Below are positions 26,506 to 35,373 of a stretch of 64,000 nucleotides of DNA, one piece after another. How positions within the stretch are numbered: the first letter of the stretch is position 1; each line of letters opens with the position of its first letter. The position numbers and the translations under genes are program-made. Source of the stretch: Massilia horti (GTDB lineage: Bacteria; Pseudomonadota; Gammaproteobacteria; Burkholderiales; Burkholderiaceae_D); the NCBI RefSeq assembly GCF_004614195.1, contig NZ_SPUM01000045.1, positions 1 through 64,000 of the forward strand, given 5' to 3'. Under the pieces are notes generated by a model that worked only from the letters and a program-made list of their open reading frames with translations, was not told the DNA's origin and ran no database searches.

Positions 26506-27189
26506 TTACTCGTGTGGAGACAGCAGCTGGACTCGTTTCATGACTCTCGCAACCCGGTCACCCAGCAGCGCTTGCAAGCGGGCCACTCGTTCCGGCCCCG
26601 CAGCTTCGGGTGAGCCGCAGGCGAATGGCGGCTGCGGATCGTACTCGAAAGCCAACTGCAGCGTCTTTGCCACCTCCTCGCCCGCGAGTTCGGCGGCGAG
26701 CGCCAGGCCGAAGTCGATCCCGGCTGTCACGCCGCCGCCGGAAATCCGGTTACGATCGCGCACAACGCGTTGGGCCACCGGCACCGCGCCGAAGTGGGGC
26801 AGAAGTTCGCGCCACATCCAGTGGCACGCGCAGCGGTAACCGCGCAGCAGTCCTGCGGCGCCCAGCACCAGTGACCCATTGCAAACCGAGGTCACGTATT
26901 TCGCTTGCGCCCCCTGCCGGCGCAGGAAGCCAAGCGTCTCTTCGTCGTCGAGCAGGCATTCGATGCCGAATCCGCCAGGGACGCAGAGGACGTCCAGCTG
27001 CGGGCAGTCGGCGAAGGTGCTCGTCGGGTTGATGGTGAAACCGATGTCGGTCGCCACCGGGTCATGCGACTTCCATAGCAGGTGGACCTGTGCGCCGGGG
27101 ACGCGCCCGAGGATTTGCGCAGGCCCGGTCAGGTCCAGCTGGGTCACTTGCGGGAACAGCAGAAAACCAAGGTGGCAGGATGTGCTCAT
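26506..27189 (-). CDS. DJ-1/PfpI family protein, isonitrile hydratase-like
   Basis: A 227-residue cytoplasmic DJ-1/PfpI-fold protein. The nucleophile elbow is VTSVCNGSLVLGAAGLL (Cys near residue 102), very like the InhA isonitrile hydratase pattern. The acidic residue in L-D-L-T-G-P-x-Q-I near the N-terminus is also typical. It may hydrate an isonitrile to an N-formamide, but other DJ-1 members have different activities. The start at 27189 has GGAG eight bases upstream. It is divergent, with an 84-base gap, from a GlxA-type AraC regulator with the same fold, which probably controls it. Confidence 0.8.
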   Translation of the reverse strand: MSTSCHLGFLLFPQVTQLDLTGPAQILGRVPGAQVHLLWKSHDPVATDIGFTINPTSTFADCPQLDVLCVPGGFGIECLLDDEETLGFLRRQGAQAKYVTSVCNGSLVLGAAGLLRGYRCACHWMWRELLPHFGAVPVAQRVVRDRNRISGGGVTAGIDFGLALAAELAGEEVAKTLQLAFEYDPQPPFACGSPEAAGPERVARLQALLGDRVARVMKRVQLLSPHE

Positions 27190-27273
27190 GTTCAGGCTCC
27201 GGAGGTGGTGAGGAACCCATTCTAGGAATGGACATGATTGGCAGCAAAGACAAACTCTGGTTAAATTCTGCCA

Positions 27274-28248
27274 ATGAAAACACCCGGGAATGTCGCGCTG
27301 CTGGTCTTTGATGGAATCCAGATCCTGGATGTCACGGGGCCCGCCGCCGTCTTCGCCGCAGCCAACGATGCGGCAGGCAGTCAGTGTTATCGCGTCCACA
27401 TCCTGTCGGCGCAAGGCGGCCCCATCACCAGCAACAGCGGGGTGGTGCTGCATACGGAACCACTGTGCGGCCTGGCGGCTGGCACGGTCGATACGGTTCT
27501 TATCGTCGGCGGCGACAAGGAAGGTCTCAAGGCTGTGACGCAGAACGAGGAAGTGCGTGCCTGGATGGTGCAGGCGAGCGCCGGGGCGCGGCGCTATGGC
27601 TCGATTTGCACCGGCGCATTCGTGCTGGCCGCGTTCGGACTTGTGCGCGGCAAACGCGTGGCCACCCATTGGGAAGCGACTGCCGTGCTGGGCCGCCGCT
27701 ATCCGGACCTGGAGGTCGATGCCAATGCGCTGTACGTCGAGGATGGCCGGGTCTGGACTTCGGCCGGCGTCACAACCGGCATCGACATGTGCCTGGCGCT
27801 TGTGGCGCGCGACCTTGGCGACCGTGTGGCGAACGCCATCGCGAAGCGCCTGGTGCTGTACGCGCGGCGCCCCGGTTACCAGTCCCAGTTCAGCCCCGTG
27901 CTGGCGGCCCAGGCCAGGGCGAATTCCGCGTTTTCGGCATTGCTGGACTGGATTCTCGCGCACATAGCCGAGCGTTTGGACGTGGCCCGCCTGGCCGAAC
28001 GGGCCGGTATGTCGCCCCGTAACTTCCACCGCCGCTTTGCGGAGGCGGTCGGTGAAACGCCGGCCCGCTTCGTCGAGACGCTGCGCCTGGATTATGCGCG
28101 CCACCTTCTGGAGGCAAAGACTTCGTTGAAGGAGATCGCGGCCAAGACCGGCTTCGCGAACCAAGCGCAGTTTTCCAAGGCATTCGTGCGCCGCTTCGGC
28201 GTCAGCCCGGGGCTGTTTCGCGAAATTCATGGTGGCGCAGGAGCGTGA
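27274..28248 (+). CDS. GlxA-family AraC-type transcriptional regulator
   Basis: A 324-residue regulator with an N-terminal DJ-1/PfpI-like domain (about 7-195, Cys near residue 114 in SICTGAF) and two C-terminal AraC helix-turn-helix motifs (about 225-318; L-A-E-R-A-G-M-S-P-R-N-F-H-R-R-F and I-A-A-K-T-G-F-A-N-Q-A-Q-F-S-K-A-F). This is the GlxA/FtrA layout. The cysteine is conserved even though regulators in this family usually lack the enzyme activity. It is divergent from the hydratase-like gene, and autoregulation plus control of that gene is the simplest reading. Confidence 0.88.
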   Translation: MKTPGNVALLVFDGIQILDVTGPAAVFAAANDAAGSQCYRVHILSAQGGPITSNSGVVLHTEPLCGLAAGTVDTVLIVGGDKEGLKAVTQNEEVRAWMVQASAGARRYGSICTGAFVLAAFGLVRGKRVATHWEATAVLGRRYPDLEVDANALYVEDGRVWTSAGVTTGIDMCLALVARDLGDRVANAIAKRLVLYARRPGYQSQFSPVLAAQARANSAFSALLDWILAHIAERLDVARLAERAGMSPRNFHRRFAEAVGETPARFVETLRLDYARHLLEAKTSLKEIAAKTGFANQAQFSKAFVRRFGVSPGLFREIHGGAGA

Positions 28249-28310
28249 GTTTCCGACAACGGAAAAGCCCACGGCGCACAAGTGAACGGTATTTGGGTCT
28301 GACCATTTTT

Positions 28311-28357
28311 TGCACGCGGTTCGCGAACATGGCGTGTGGAGCGGCGGCCGCAAGCGA
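28311..28357. repeat. Partial duplicate of the palindromic element interior
   Basis: The stretch GCACGCGGTTCGCGAA followed by GCGGCCGCAAGC repeats the interior of copy 2 that starts about 67 bases downstream. It is therefore a partial, tandem unit of the same element family. Confidence 0.55.
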
Positions 28358-28522
28358 CGTAGGGTGCGCACCTGTGCGCACGCGGTTCGCGAAAGTGGCG
28401 TAGTGGAGCGGTAGCCGCGAGCCGGCGCGGTGACAGGAGTGCGCATTCGGCCACACGCCGAGCAAACTCTGCTCAACCGTACCCCGTGCGCACAGGTCCT
28501 CGGCGGCCCCGCGCCCCCCTAC
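28358..28522. repeat. Intergenic palindromic element, copy 2
   Basis: 165 bp. The left end is CGTAGGGTGCGCACCTGTGC, as in copy 1. The right end is different: GTGCGCACAGGTCCTCGGCG continuing into a C-rich stretch ending CCCCCTAC, as in copy 4 and, inverted, at the left end of copy 3. The interior GCGGTTCGCGAA ... GTAGTGGAGCGGTAGCCGC is shared with copy 3. It sits between convergent genes. Confidence 0.8.
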
Positions 28523-28567
28523 AATCTTCGGTTTGCGTTGCGTGTCGCGCGTGCGGCCAACCGACCG

Positions 28568-29848
28568 TCAAGGCCGGCGATAAACTGTCCCGCCTTTCAT
28601 CACGAATCCGACCTTGCGCAGTGCCGTGATGTCCGCGGTCGGGTCACCATCGACCGCGACCACGTCGGCCAGCATGCCTTGCTTGAGCTGACCGAGGTCC
28701 TTGGCCTTGTCAAGGATCTCCGCAGCGACCACGGTCGCGGCGCGCAGCGCTTCGGTGGGTGTCATGCCCAGGCGGACCATCCACTCCAGTTCGCGCACGT
28801 TGGTGCCGTGCGTGAAGACGCCGACATCGCTGCCGTTGCCGATCACGACGCCAGCCTTGCGCGCGGTCTGGAATGCGCGCGCCGCTTGCTGCATCCCTGG
28901 AGTCGGCGCGCCGCCGCGCACGTGTTTTTGAAAATACTCGCCAATCGCTTCCGGCGCCGTCAGGGTCGGGATGTAGGCCGTCTTGCGCTCTGCCATGAGC
29001 TTGAACGTGGCTTCCGACGCGCCGTAGCCGTGCTCGATCGTGTCCACGCCTGCCAGCACCGCCATCCGGATCGCCTCGTCGCTGCTCGCGTGCGCGGCCA
29101 CCTTGCGGCCGGTGACGTGAGCCGCCGCCACCATCGCCTTCATCTCCTCCAGGGTAAAGGTGGGGCGGGTGCTGCCGTCGATGCCGGTGCGGTAGTCGGC
29201 GTAGAACTTGATCCAGTCCGCGCCGTGCGATGCCTGCTGGCGCACCGCCTTGACCGCCTCGTCGACGCCGGTCGCTTCCTGCGCGCCGTAGGGCAGTTCC
29301 ATGTCGGGGCGGTAGTTGCGTTCGGCCGGACCGTAGCTGGCGGTCGCGACAATGGCCTTGGTCGCCACCAACAGGCGCGGCCCGGGCACGATGCCTTCTT
29401 CGATGGCGCGCTTGATGCCGACGTCGTCGTAGCCGGCGCCTTCGGTGCCCAGGTCGCGCAGGGTGGTAAAGCCGGCCTGCAGCGTATCAAAGGCGTGCCG
29501 CACCGCACGCGCCGTGCGATAGGCCGGCGCTTCCTTGATCACCTGGTCGTCCCAGGTGGTTTCGTTGTAGGGGTGAAGCAGGACGTGCGAATGCAGGTCC
29601 ATCAGGCCCGGGATCAGGGTCTTGCCCGGCAAGCTGAGCTGCTGCGCATCCGCCGGGATCGTCATCTTGCCGGCCGGGCCGACGGCCTGGATGCGGCCCT
29701 GGTCCACCAGCACTGCCCAGCCCGCATGCGGCGCGCCTTCGCCGGTCCAGACCCGGTCCGGGGTGAGCAGCACCGGAGCTGCCTGCGCGGCCGCGGCCGC
29801 AATCATGGTCAGGGTGCCCAGCAGGAGATTCTTGGCCCAGGTCCGCAT
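28568..29848 (-). CDS. Secreted amidohydrolase (imidazolonepropionase/prolidase-like)
   Basis: A 426-residue metal-dependent hydrolase of the amidohydrolase superfamily with a Sec signal peptide (about 1-23, cut after AQA). The metal site is recognisable: H86-x-H88 (DLHSHV), a Lys in WIKFYAD that may be carboxylated, His in AAHASSDEA, His in IEHGYGA, and the Asp in GNGSDVG. This pattern fits the periplasmic Xaa-Pro dipeptidase/imidazolonepropionase-like clade; the substrate cannot be given. The start at 29848 begins the signal peptide; upstream in-frame codons are antisense to the intergenic region and bdhA. Monocistronic. Confidence 0.85.
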   Translation of the reverse strand: MRTWAKNLLLGTLTMIAAAAAQAAPVLLTPDRVWTGEGAPHAGWAVLVDQGRIQAVGPAGKMTIPADAQQLSLPGKTLIPGLMDLHSHVLLHPYNETTWDDQVIKEAPAYRTARAVRHAFDTLQAGFTTLRDLGTEGAGYDDVGIKRAIEEGIVPGPRLLVATKAIVATASYGPAERNYRPDMELPYGAQEATGVDEAVKAVRQQASHGADWIKFYADYRTGIDGSTRPTFTLEEMKAMVAAAHVTGRKVAAHASSDEAIRMAVLAGVDTIEHGYGASEATFKLMAERKTAYIPTLTAPEAIGEYFQKHVRGGAPTPGMQQAARAFQTARKAGVVIGNGSDVGVFTHGTNVRELEWMVRLGMTPTEALRAATVVAAEILDKAKDLGQLKQGMLADVVAVDGDPTADITALRKVGFVMKGGTVYRRP

Positions 29849-29936
29849 GGTCGTCTTCTCAAAAGTTGTGAAGACGCAATCATAGCGGACTCCCGAGAGC
29901 TCGTCTGTAATGACGTGCAGGCGCCGGGGAAGCAGC

Positions 29937-30731
29937 TTATTGCGCCGTCCAGCCCCCGTCCACGTTCCAGGCCGCGCCGCGCACCTGGTCGGCGGCCGGG
30001 CTGCACAGGAACACGGCGAGCGCGCCCAGTTGCTCCGGCGTAACGAATTCGCCGGACGGCTGCTTTTCGGCCAGCAACTCCTTGCGCGCCTGGTCGGCAC
30101 TGATGCCTTCGCGCCCGGCACGGTCATCGATCTGCTTTTGTACCAGCGGAGTGAGCACCCAGCCCGGGCAGATCGCGTTGCAGGTGATTCCACTGTGCGC
30201 GTTCTCCAGCGCGGTCACCTTGGTCAGTCCCACCAGCCCGTGCTTGGCCGCCACGTAGGCGGATTTGCCGGCCGAGCCGACCAGGCCGTGTGCCGAGGCC
30301 AGGTTGATGATGCGGCCCCAGTTCCTTTTCTTCATCCCTGGAAGCGCCAGGCGCGTGGTGTGGAACGCCGAGGTCAGGTTGATCGCGATGACCGCGTCCC
30401 AGCGGTCGACGGGGAAATCCTCGACGTTGGCCACGAATTGGATGCCAGCATTATTGACCAGGATGTCGACGCCGCCGAATTTGTCGGTCGCGAACTGCAT
30501 CATCGCCTCGATCTCGGCCGGCTTGGACATGTCGGCATTGTGGTAAGCCGTCTGGACGCCGAATTCTTTGCCGACGTCGGTATAAAGTTTTTCGATCTGG
30601 CGTGCATCGCCAAAGCCGTTGAACACGATGTTGGCCCCGTGTTCGGCCAATGCGCGCGCCATTCCCAGGCCAATGCCGGAGGTCGAACCGGTGACGAGCG
30701 CCGTTTTACCGCTTAACATGCTGGATTTCAT
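29937..30731 (-). CDS. bdhA: 3-hydroxybutyrate dehydrogenase
   Basis: A 264-residue classical SDR that oxidises (R)-3-hydroxybutyrate to acetoacetate with NAD+. T-G-S-T-S-G-I-G near the N-terminus, N-N-A-G-I-Q-F, a catalytic Ser in LASAHG and Y-V-A-A-K are present. The family-specific segments [25 protein letters not shown] and [10 protein letters not shown] identify it as BdhA rather than a generic SDR. The start at 30731 has AGAGGA five bases upstream. Works with ScoAB (13829-15198) in acetoacetate use. It is divergent from the hydrolase gene at 30858. Confidence 0.93.
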   Translation of the reverse strand: MKSSMLSGKTALVTGSTSGIGLGMARALAEHGANIVFNGFGDARQIEKLYTDVGKEFGVQTAYHNADMSKPAEIEAMMQFATDKFGGVDILVNNAGIQFVANVEDFPVDRWDAVIAINLTSAFHTTRLALPGMKKRNWGRIINLASAHGLVGSAGKSAYVAAKHGLVGLTKVTALENAHSGITCNAICPGWVLTPLVQKQIDDRAGREGISADQARKELLAEKQPSGEFVTPEQLGALAVFLCSPAADQVRGAAWNVDGGWTAQ

Positions 30732-30857
30732 TGCGTCCTCTTTAGGTGGGTGATCGGGTGCGTGGCGCAGAATTGGTAGAATTCTAATCGCAACGACCGC
30801 TAAAATGTGCGGTTGCGGTATTGTGGAAGAACGAATTTTCGTCAGTTGGAGCAGTGG

Positions 30858-31736
30858 ATGACCGAGGCAAGACTCAATAGCGTCGTGTGCAGCTCGCCCG
30901 CGGGCCTGCACCGGGTCGCATACAAGGAATGGGGCGACCCGGCCAACCGGAACGTGCTGGTGTGCGTGCATGGCGTCACCCGCGTGTCCGACGACTTTGA
31001 CCAGTTGGCGCAGGCGCTGTGCGACCGCTACCGCGTGGTGGCGCCGGATATTGCGGGCCGCGGCCGGTCCGATCCGCTTAAGAGGGCCGGGTTGTATTCG
31101 CTCGACCAGTATGTGAACGACATGGTCACGCTGATCGCGCGCGTCACCGCCAACGACGCCCAAGGCAGCGTGCACTGGTTCGGCACGTCGATGGGCGGGC
31201 TGATCGGCATAAAGCTCGCGGCACTGGAAGGCACGCCGATCCGCAAGCTGATCCTGAACGACATCGGCCCGGTGCTGAACCAGGAGGCCATGCAGCGCAT
31301 TGGCGATTACATCGGCCAGGACCTGCGCTTTCCGACCTTCGAGGCCGGCGAGCAATTCGTGCGCCGGGTGTCGGTGTCGTTCGGCGAGCACAGCGAAGAG
31401 GAATGGCACAAGCTGGCCAGGGACGTGCTGCGCCAGCAGCCGGACGGCCAGTGGGTGCGGCACTACGACCTGGCGCTGGCGCAGCCGTTTCGGGCGATGA
31501 CGCTTGAGCGCGCCGAGCTTGACGAGGCCGAGCTGTGGGCCGCGTACGACGCGATCCGCTGCCCGACGCTGCTCGTGCGCGGCGCGCAAAGTGACCTGCT
31601 GACGCATGAGACCGCGCTTGAGATGACACGGCGCGGACCCAGGCCAAGGCTGGTCGAGATTGCAAATGTCGGCCACGCCCCCACATTCATCCACGACGAC
31701 CAGATCGCGATCGCGCGAGAATTTTTAACCGGCTGA
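30858..31736 (+). CDS. Alpha/beta hydrolase
   Basis: A 292-residue serine hydrolase with the alpha/beta fold. Visible are the oxyanion strand V-C-V-H-G-V, the D-I-A-G-R-G-R-S-D segment, the nucleophile elbow G-T-S-M-G-G (Ser111), the acid in GAQSDLL and the catalytic His in NVGHAPTF. A lid region lies between about 135 and 215. The start at 30858 has GGAG eight bases upstream. The ridA gene follows 23 bases after the stop and relA directly after it, so the three may be one transcript. The substrate is unknown. Confidence 0.85.
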   Translation: MTEARLNSVVCSSPAGLHRVAYKEWGDPANRNVLVCVHGVTRVSDDFDQLAQALCDRYRVVAPDIAGRGRSDPLKRAGLYSLDQYVNDMVTLIARVTANDAQGSVHWFGTSMGGLIGIKLAALEGTPIRKLILNDIGPVLNQEAMQRIGDYIGQDLRFPTFEAGEQFVRRVSVSFGEHSEEEWHKLARDVLRQQPDGQWVRHYDLALAQPFRAMTLERAELDEAELWAAYDAIRCPTLLVRGAQSDLLTHETALEMTRRGPRPRLVEIANVGHAPTFIHDDQIAIAREFLTG

Positions 31737-31759
31737 GAAGCCGCAAATTGAAAGAAACC

Positions 31760-32110
31760 ATGGAAATCAAACGACTGCACGTTGGCAAGCGCCTGTCCGA
31801 AATCGCCGTTCACAACGAGACGGTGTACCTTGCCGGGCAGATCGCCGAAGACACCACGCAGGACATCGAAGGCCAGACGCGCGAGGTGCTCGGCCATGTC
31901 GACCGCCTGCTTAACGAAGTGGGCAGCGACAAGACCTGCATCCTGACGTGCCAAATCTACATCTCCGACATGGCGCACTTCGCGGGCATGAATGCGGTGT
32001 GGGACGAGTGGGTGCCGCAAGGGCACACGCCGCCGCGCGCCACCGTCGAAGCCAAGTTGGCCAACCCCGCCTGCCTGGTCGAGATCTGCATCACCGCCGC
32101 ACTGCGTTAA
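31760..32110 (+). CDS. RidA/YjgF family deaminase
   Basis: A 116-residue protein of the RidA (YjgF/YER057c/UK114) family, which hydrolyses reactive enamine/imine intermediates released by PLP enzymes. Family marks are V-Y-L-A-G-Q-I-A-E-D near the N-terminus, the S-D-M-A-H-F-A-G-M-N-A-V-W segment, and the P-P-R-A-T-V-E-A-x-L-A end with the Arg that binds the substrate carboxylate. The ATG at 31760 is used; an in-frame TTG four codons earlier is less likely. It lies between the hydrolase and relA with gaps of 23 and 4 bases, so it is translationally close to relA. Confidence 0.9.
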   Translation: MEIKRLHVGKRLSEIAVHNETVYLAGQIAEDTTQDIEGQTREVLGHVDRLLNEVGSDKTCILTCQIYISDMAHFAGMNAVWDEWVPQGHTPPRATVEAKLANPACLVEICITAALR

Positions 32111-32114
32111 TCCG

Positions 32115-34361
32115 ATGGTTTCCACCGCCGCACTCGGCGACGCCACCACGTCGATGGTCCAGGGCCTGCGCCCGGAGGACGCCGCGCGCGTGCGCGCGGC
32201 GCTCGACTATGCAGGCGCGGCCTATGGCGAGCGCATAGCCACCTCCGGCCAGAACGCTTTCGAATTCTCGCTCGGCGTGGGCAGCGCCCTGGCTTTCCTG
32301 CGCAGCGACGCCGAGACCCGTATCGCCGGCCTGCTGTTCGAGCTGGCGCTGTTCGACCCGGGCGTAGCCGAAGGCCTGGGCGAGCGCTTCGGCACCGAGG
32401 TCGCCGACCTGGTGCTGGGCGTGCACCAGCTGATCCGCCTGCGCGACCTGACCGCGGCGCAGCAGCCGGTCGCCCGGGGCAAGAACGCGGCGCAGCAGAT
32501 GGGCGCGCAGATCGAGACGCTGCGCAAGATGCTGCTGGCGATGGCCTCGGACATGCGCGTGGTGCTGGTGCGCCTGGCTTCGTGCGTGAGCACGCTGCGC
32601 TACTTCGCCGACATCAAGCGTTTTGACCCAGACACGCATGCCTACGGGCGCGAGGTGCTTGACCTGTACGCGCCGCTCGCCAACCGGCTCGGAATCTGGC
32701 AGCTCAAGTGGGAGCTGGAGGACCTGGCTTTCCGGTTCATCGAACCGGAGACCTACAAGCGCATCGCCAGGATGCTCGAAGAGAAGCGCATGGCGCGCGA
32801 GGGCTTCGTGGCATCGGCGATCGAACGCCTGCAGCGCGAGCTGGCGGCGGCCGGAATCAAGGCCGAAGTAACCGGTCGGCCGAAACACATCTACAGCATC
32901 TGGAACAAGATGCGCGGCAAGGAGCTCGACTTCTCCGAGCTGTACGACGTGCGGGCATTTCGCGTGATCGTGTCCGACATCAAGGCCTGCTACACGGTGC
33001 TGGGGCTGGTGCACAACATCTGGACCCCGATCCTGCAGGAGTTCGACGACTACATCTCGCGCCCCAAGCCCAACGGCTACCAGTCGCTGCACACGGTGGT
33101 CACCGCCGAGGACGGGCGGCCGCTGGAAGTGCAGATCCGCACCCAGGAGATGCACAACTTCGCCGAGTACGGGATCGCCGCGCACTGGCGCTACAAGGAG
33201 GATGGCGGCTCGAACTTCAAGAGCCAGAAGTACGACGAGAAGATTGCCTGGCTGCGCCAGCTGCTGGCATGGAAGAGCGACGTCGCCGACGCGGTCGCCG
33301 AGCACGATGGCGAGGCGGCCGAGAAGGAATGGGTCGAAAAGCTCAAGGCCACCACGCTGGACGACCGCATCTTCGTGCTCACGCCGCAGGCGCGGGTGCT
33401 GGAACTGCCGGTTGGCGCCACGCCGATCGACTTCGCCTACCACCTGCACAGCGAGATTGGTCACCGCTGCCGCGGCGCCAAGGTCGACGGCGTGATGGTG
33501 CCGTTAAATACGCCGCTCAAGAACGGCCAGACGGTCGAGATCATCACCGCCAAGGGCCAGGCCGGTAGCAGCGGCCCGTCGCGCGACTGGCTCAGCGCGG
33601 GATACGCGGCCAGCAACCGCACGCGCACCAAGATCCGTGCCTGGTTCCACGCGCTGGAGCAGGCAGAGACCCTGGCACAGGGCCGGGCGCTGGTCGAAAA
33701 GTCGCTGCAGCGCGAGGGCAAGACCGCGGTCAACCTGGAGGCGCTGGCGCACAAGCTGGGCTTTCCCAAGCTCGACGACCTGTTCATCGCCGTGGGCAAG
33801 GAAAAGTTCAGCCTGCGCCATGTCGAGGCCGCGCTGCACGAGACCGTCGTGGCACCGCCTGTCGATGACGAAGTCGTCCTGAACAAGAGCCGCGCCTCGA
33901 GCGTGGAGCAGGGCGCCAAGTCGGGCGTGCTGGTGGTGGGCACCGAAGGGCTGATGACCCAGCTGGCCAAGTGCTGCAAGCCGGCGCCGCCCGACCCCAT
34001 CGTCGGCTTCGTCACGCGCGGCAAGGGGGTATCGATCCACCGGCTCACCTGCAAGAATTTTGCCGAGATGAGCGCCAGGAACCCGGAGCGCGTGATCGAA
34101 ACCGCGTGGGGCGCGGCAGAGATGGATACGGTGTACCCGGTCGACCTGTTCATCATGGCGGTGGACCGCCAGGGCCTGCTGCGCGATATTTCGGAGGTGT
34201 TCTCGCGCGAGAAGATCAACGTGATCGGCGTGAACACGCAAAGCTCCAAAGGGCTGGCGCGCATGATCTTCACGGCCGAGATTCGGGCGACCGAGCAGCT
34301 GAACAAGGCGCTGGCCGCGATCGGCGAGGTCGCCGGGGTGCAGGAGGCGCGCAGACAGTAG
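32115..34361 (+). CDS. relA: GTP pyrophosphokinase RelA
   Basis: A 748-residue long RSH protein that makes (p)ppGpp on amino-acid-starved ribosomes. Order: degenerate HD hydrolase domain (about 30-190, where the H-D metal pair of SpoT is replaced by FELALFDPGV, so hydrolase-dead), synthetase (about 235-345; Y-D-V-R-A-F-R-V-I-V and D-D-Y-I-S-R-P-K-P-N-G-Y-Q-S-L-H-T), TGS (about 405-465), a zinc-finger/helical region containing CCKPAPPDPI, and a C-terminal ACT domain (about 665-745). The start at 32115 is four bases after the ridA stop, giving a usual length for RelA. It ends 17 bases before the palindromic element. Confidence 0.94.
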   Translation: MVSTAALGDATTSMVQGLRPEDAARVRAALDYAGAAYGERIATSGQNAFEFSLGVGSALAFLRSDAETRIAGLLFELALFDPGVAEGLGERFGTEVADLVLGVHQLIRLRDLTAAQQPVARGKNAAQQMGAQIETLRKMLLAMASDMRVVLVRLASCVSTLRYFADIKRFDPDTHAYGREVLDLYAPLANRLGIWQLKWELEDLAFRFIEPETYKRIARMLEEKRMAREGFVASAIERLQRELAAAGIKAEVTGRPKHIYSIWNKMRGKELDFSELYDVRAFRVIVSDIKACYTVLGLVHNIWTPILQEFDDYISRPKPNGYQSLHTVVTAEDGRPLEVQIRTQEMHNFAEYGIAAHWRYKEDGGSNFKSQKYDEKIAWLRQLLAWKSDVADAVAEHDGEAAEKEWVEKLKATTLDDRIFVLTPQARVLELPVGATPIDFAYHLHSEIGHRCRGAKVDGVMVPLNTPLKNGQTVEIITAKGQAGSSGPSRDWLSAGYAASNRTRTKIRAWFHALEQAETLAQGRALVEKSLQREGKTAVNLEALAHKLGFPKLDDLFIAVGKEKFSLRHVEAALHETVVAPPVDDEVVLNKSRASSVEQGAKSGVLVVGTEGLMTQLAKCCKPAPPDPIVGFVTRGKGVSIHRLTCKNFAEMSARNPERVIETAWGAAEMDTVYPVDLFIMAVDRQGLLRDISEVFSREKINVIGVNTQSSKGLARMIFTAEIRATEQLNKALAAIGEVAGVQEARRQ

Positions 34362-34378
34362 GCGTGTGCCGCTGCTTT

Positions 34379-34497
34379 CGTAGGGGGCGCGGGGCCGCCG
34401 AGGACCTGTGCGCACGCGGTTCGCGAACGCAGCGTAGTGGCGCAGTAGCCGCAAGCCGGCTTACGCTGACCGCGTGCGCACAGGTGCGCACCCTACG
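34379..34497. repeat. Intergenic palindromic element, copy 3
   Basis: 119 bp. The left end (CGTAGGGGGCGCGGGGCCGC then CGAGGACCTG) is the reverse complement of the right ends of copies 2 and 4. The right end (GTGCGCACAGGTGCGCACCC then TACG) is that of copy 1. The interior GCGGTTCGCGAACG ... GTAGTGGCGCAGTAGCCGC matches copy 2. This mosaic of exchangeable ends suggests recombination between copies. Confidence 0.82.
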
Positions 34498-34545
34498 CCC
34501 TCCGGCAAGCCGTACCGAAATTCGCCAGACACTAATTCCAGAAAC

Positions 34546-35355
34546 ATGCTACACACCGCCCCAATGACAATCCGTCCGCGCCTCCTGGCGGCTCGCCTGC
34601 TGCGCTACCTGCACAGCTGGTGGTACACGCTGCACCTTGGCGCCGTGGCGCTGGTGATGGCGTTTTCGCCGTCGACCTACAACCGCGAAAACCGGCTGGC
34701 CACGTCGCGCTATATCTATGCCAGCACCTGGCAGGTGCTGCCCTGGTTCACGGTGCTGTCGGCGCTGGTCAGCCTGGTCATCATCCGCATCGTGCTGGTC
34801 ACCGCGCGCAGTTACGGCCTGTCGTTCTACGCGCTCGAGATGGTGGTGCGGGTGCTGGTGCTGGAACTGATTCCGCTGTCGGCGGCGATGTTCGCCGCGC
34901 TGCGCGCCGGGATGGCGTTCGATGCGGCCGCCATCGGCCTGGCGCGCGAGGGCCTCCCGCAGCCGGCCGCGAGCAGCGAAGCGCTGCGCCGGTTGCGGCG
35001 CGACCTGGTGCCGCAGGTGATCGCCAACGCATTCGCGGTGCTGAGCCTGGCGATGATCAGCAGCACGATCGTGCTGGTGCTGGCCTACCTGAACATCTAC
35101 GGCCTGTCGCCGTGGGGCCTGACCGAGTACACGCGCACTGTCGGCCGCGTGTTCGATCCGGTGGTCACGATCAGCTTCGTGCTCAAGACCGTGCTGTTCG
35201 GGCTGGCGGTGGCGGTGATCCCGACCGCCGCCATTCTCGAACTGGCGCGCTATCCGGCGCGGCGCGCGTCGACCGTGCAGCCGGGCGCGCTGCGCCTCTT
35301 GTTCGTGCTGCTGCTGATCGAGGCCAGCTCCCTCGCCATCAAGTACACCATCTGA
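34546..35355 (+). CDS. MlaE-family ABC transporter permease
   Basis: A 269-residue (263 if started at the ATG at 34564) inner-membrane protein with five or six hydrophobic segments. The central E-L-I-P-L-S-A-A-M-F-A-A-L-R-A-G segment corresponds to the conserved E-L-G-P-V-L-x-A-L-L-x-A-G-R-x-G helix of MlaE/YrbE permeases, which move phospholipids or other lipids between inner and outer membranes. The MCE-domain protein and a lipoprotein follow, as in Mla/Pqi-like systems. No ATP-binding MlaF gene is in this cluster, which is unusual. The start is uncertain: neither ATG has a strong ribosome-binding site. Confidence 0.75.
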   Translation: MLHTAPMTIRPRLLAARLLRYLHSWWYTLHLGAVALVMAFSPSTYNRENRLATSRYIYASTWQVLPWFTVLSALVSLVIIRIVLVTARSYGLSFYALEMVVRVLVLELIPLSAAMFAALRAGMAFDAAAIGLAREGLPQPAASSEALRRLRRDLVPQVIANAFAVLSLAMISSTIVLVLAYLNIYGLSPWGLTEYTRTVGRVFDPVVTISFVLKTVLFGLAVAVIPTAAILELARYPARRASTVQPGALRLLFVLLLIEASSLAIKYTI

Positions 35356-35373
35356 TCCAACCAAAGGCAAACC

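Noticed and set aside
26506..28476. Apparent fusion of a DJ-1 protein with a long N-terminal extension
   Set aside because: The extension is antisense to the GlxA regulator and to the repeat element; a good ribosome-binding site marks the true start at 27189.
29937..31694. Apparent N-terminally extended BdhA of 585 residues
   Set aside because: The extension is antisense to the alpha/beta hydrolase gene; the SDR fold and a ribosome-binding site fix the start at 30731.
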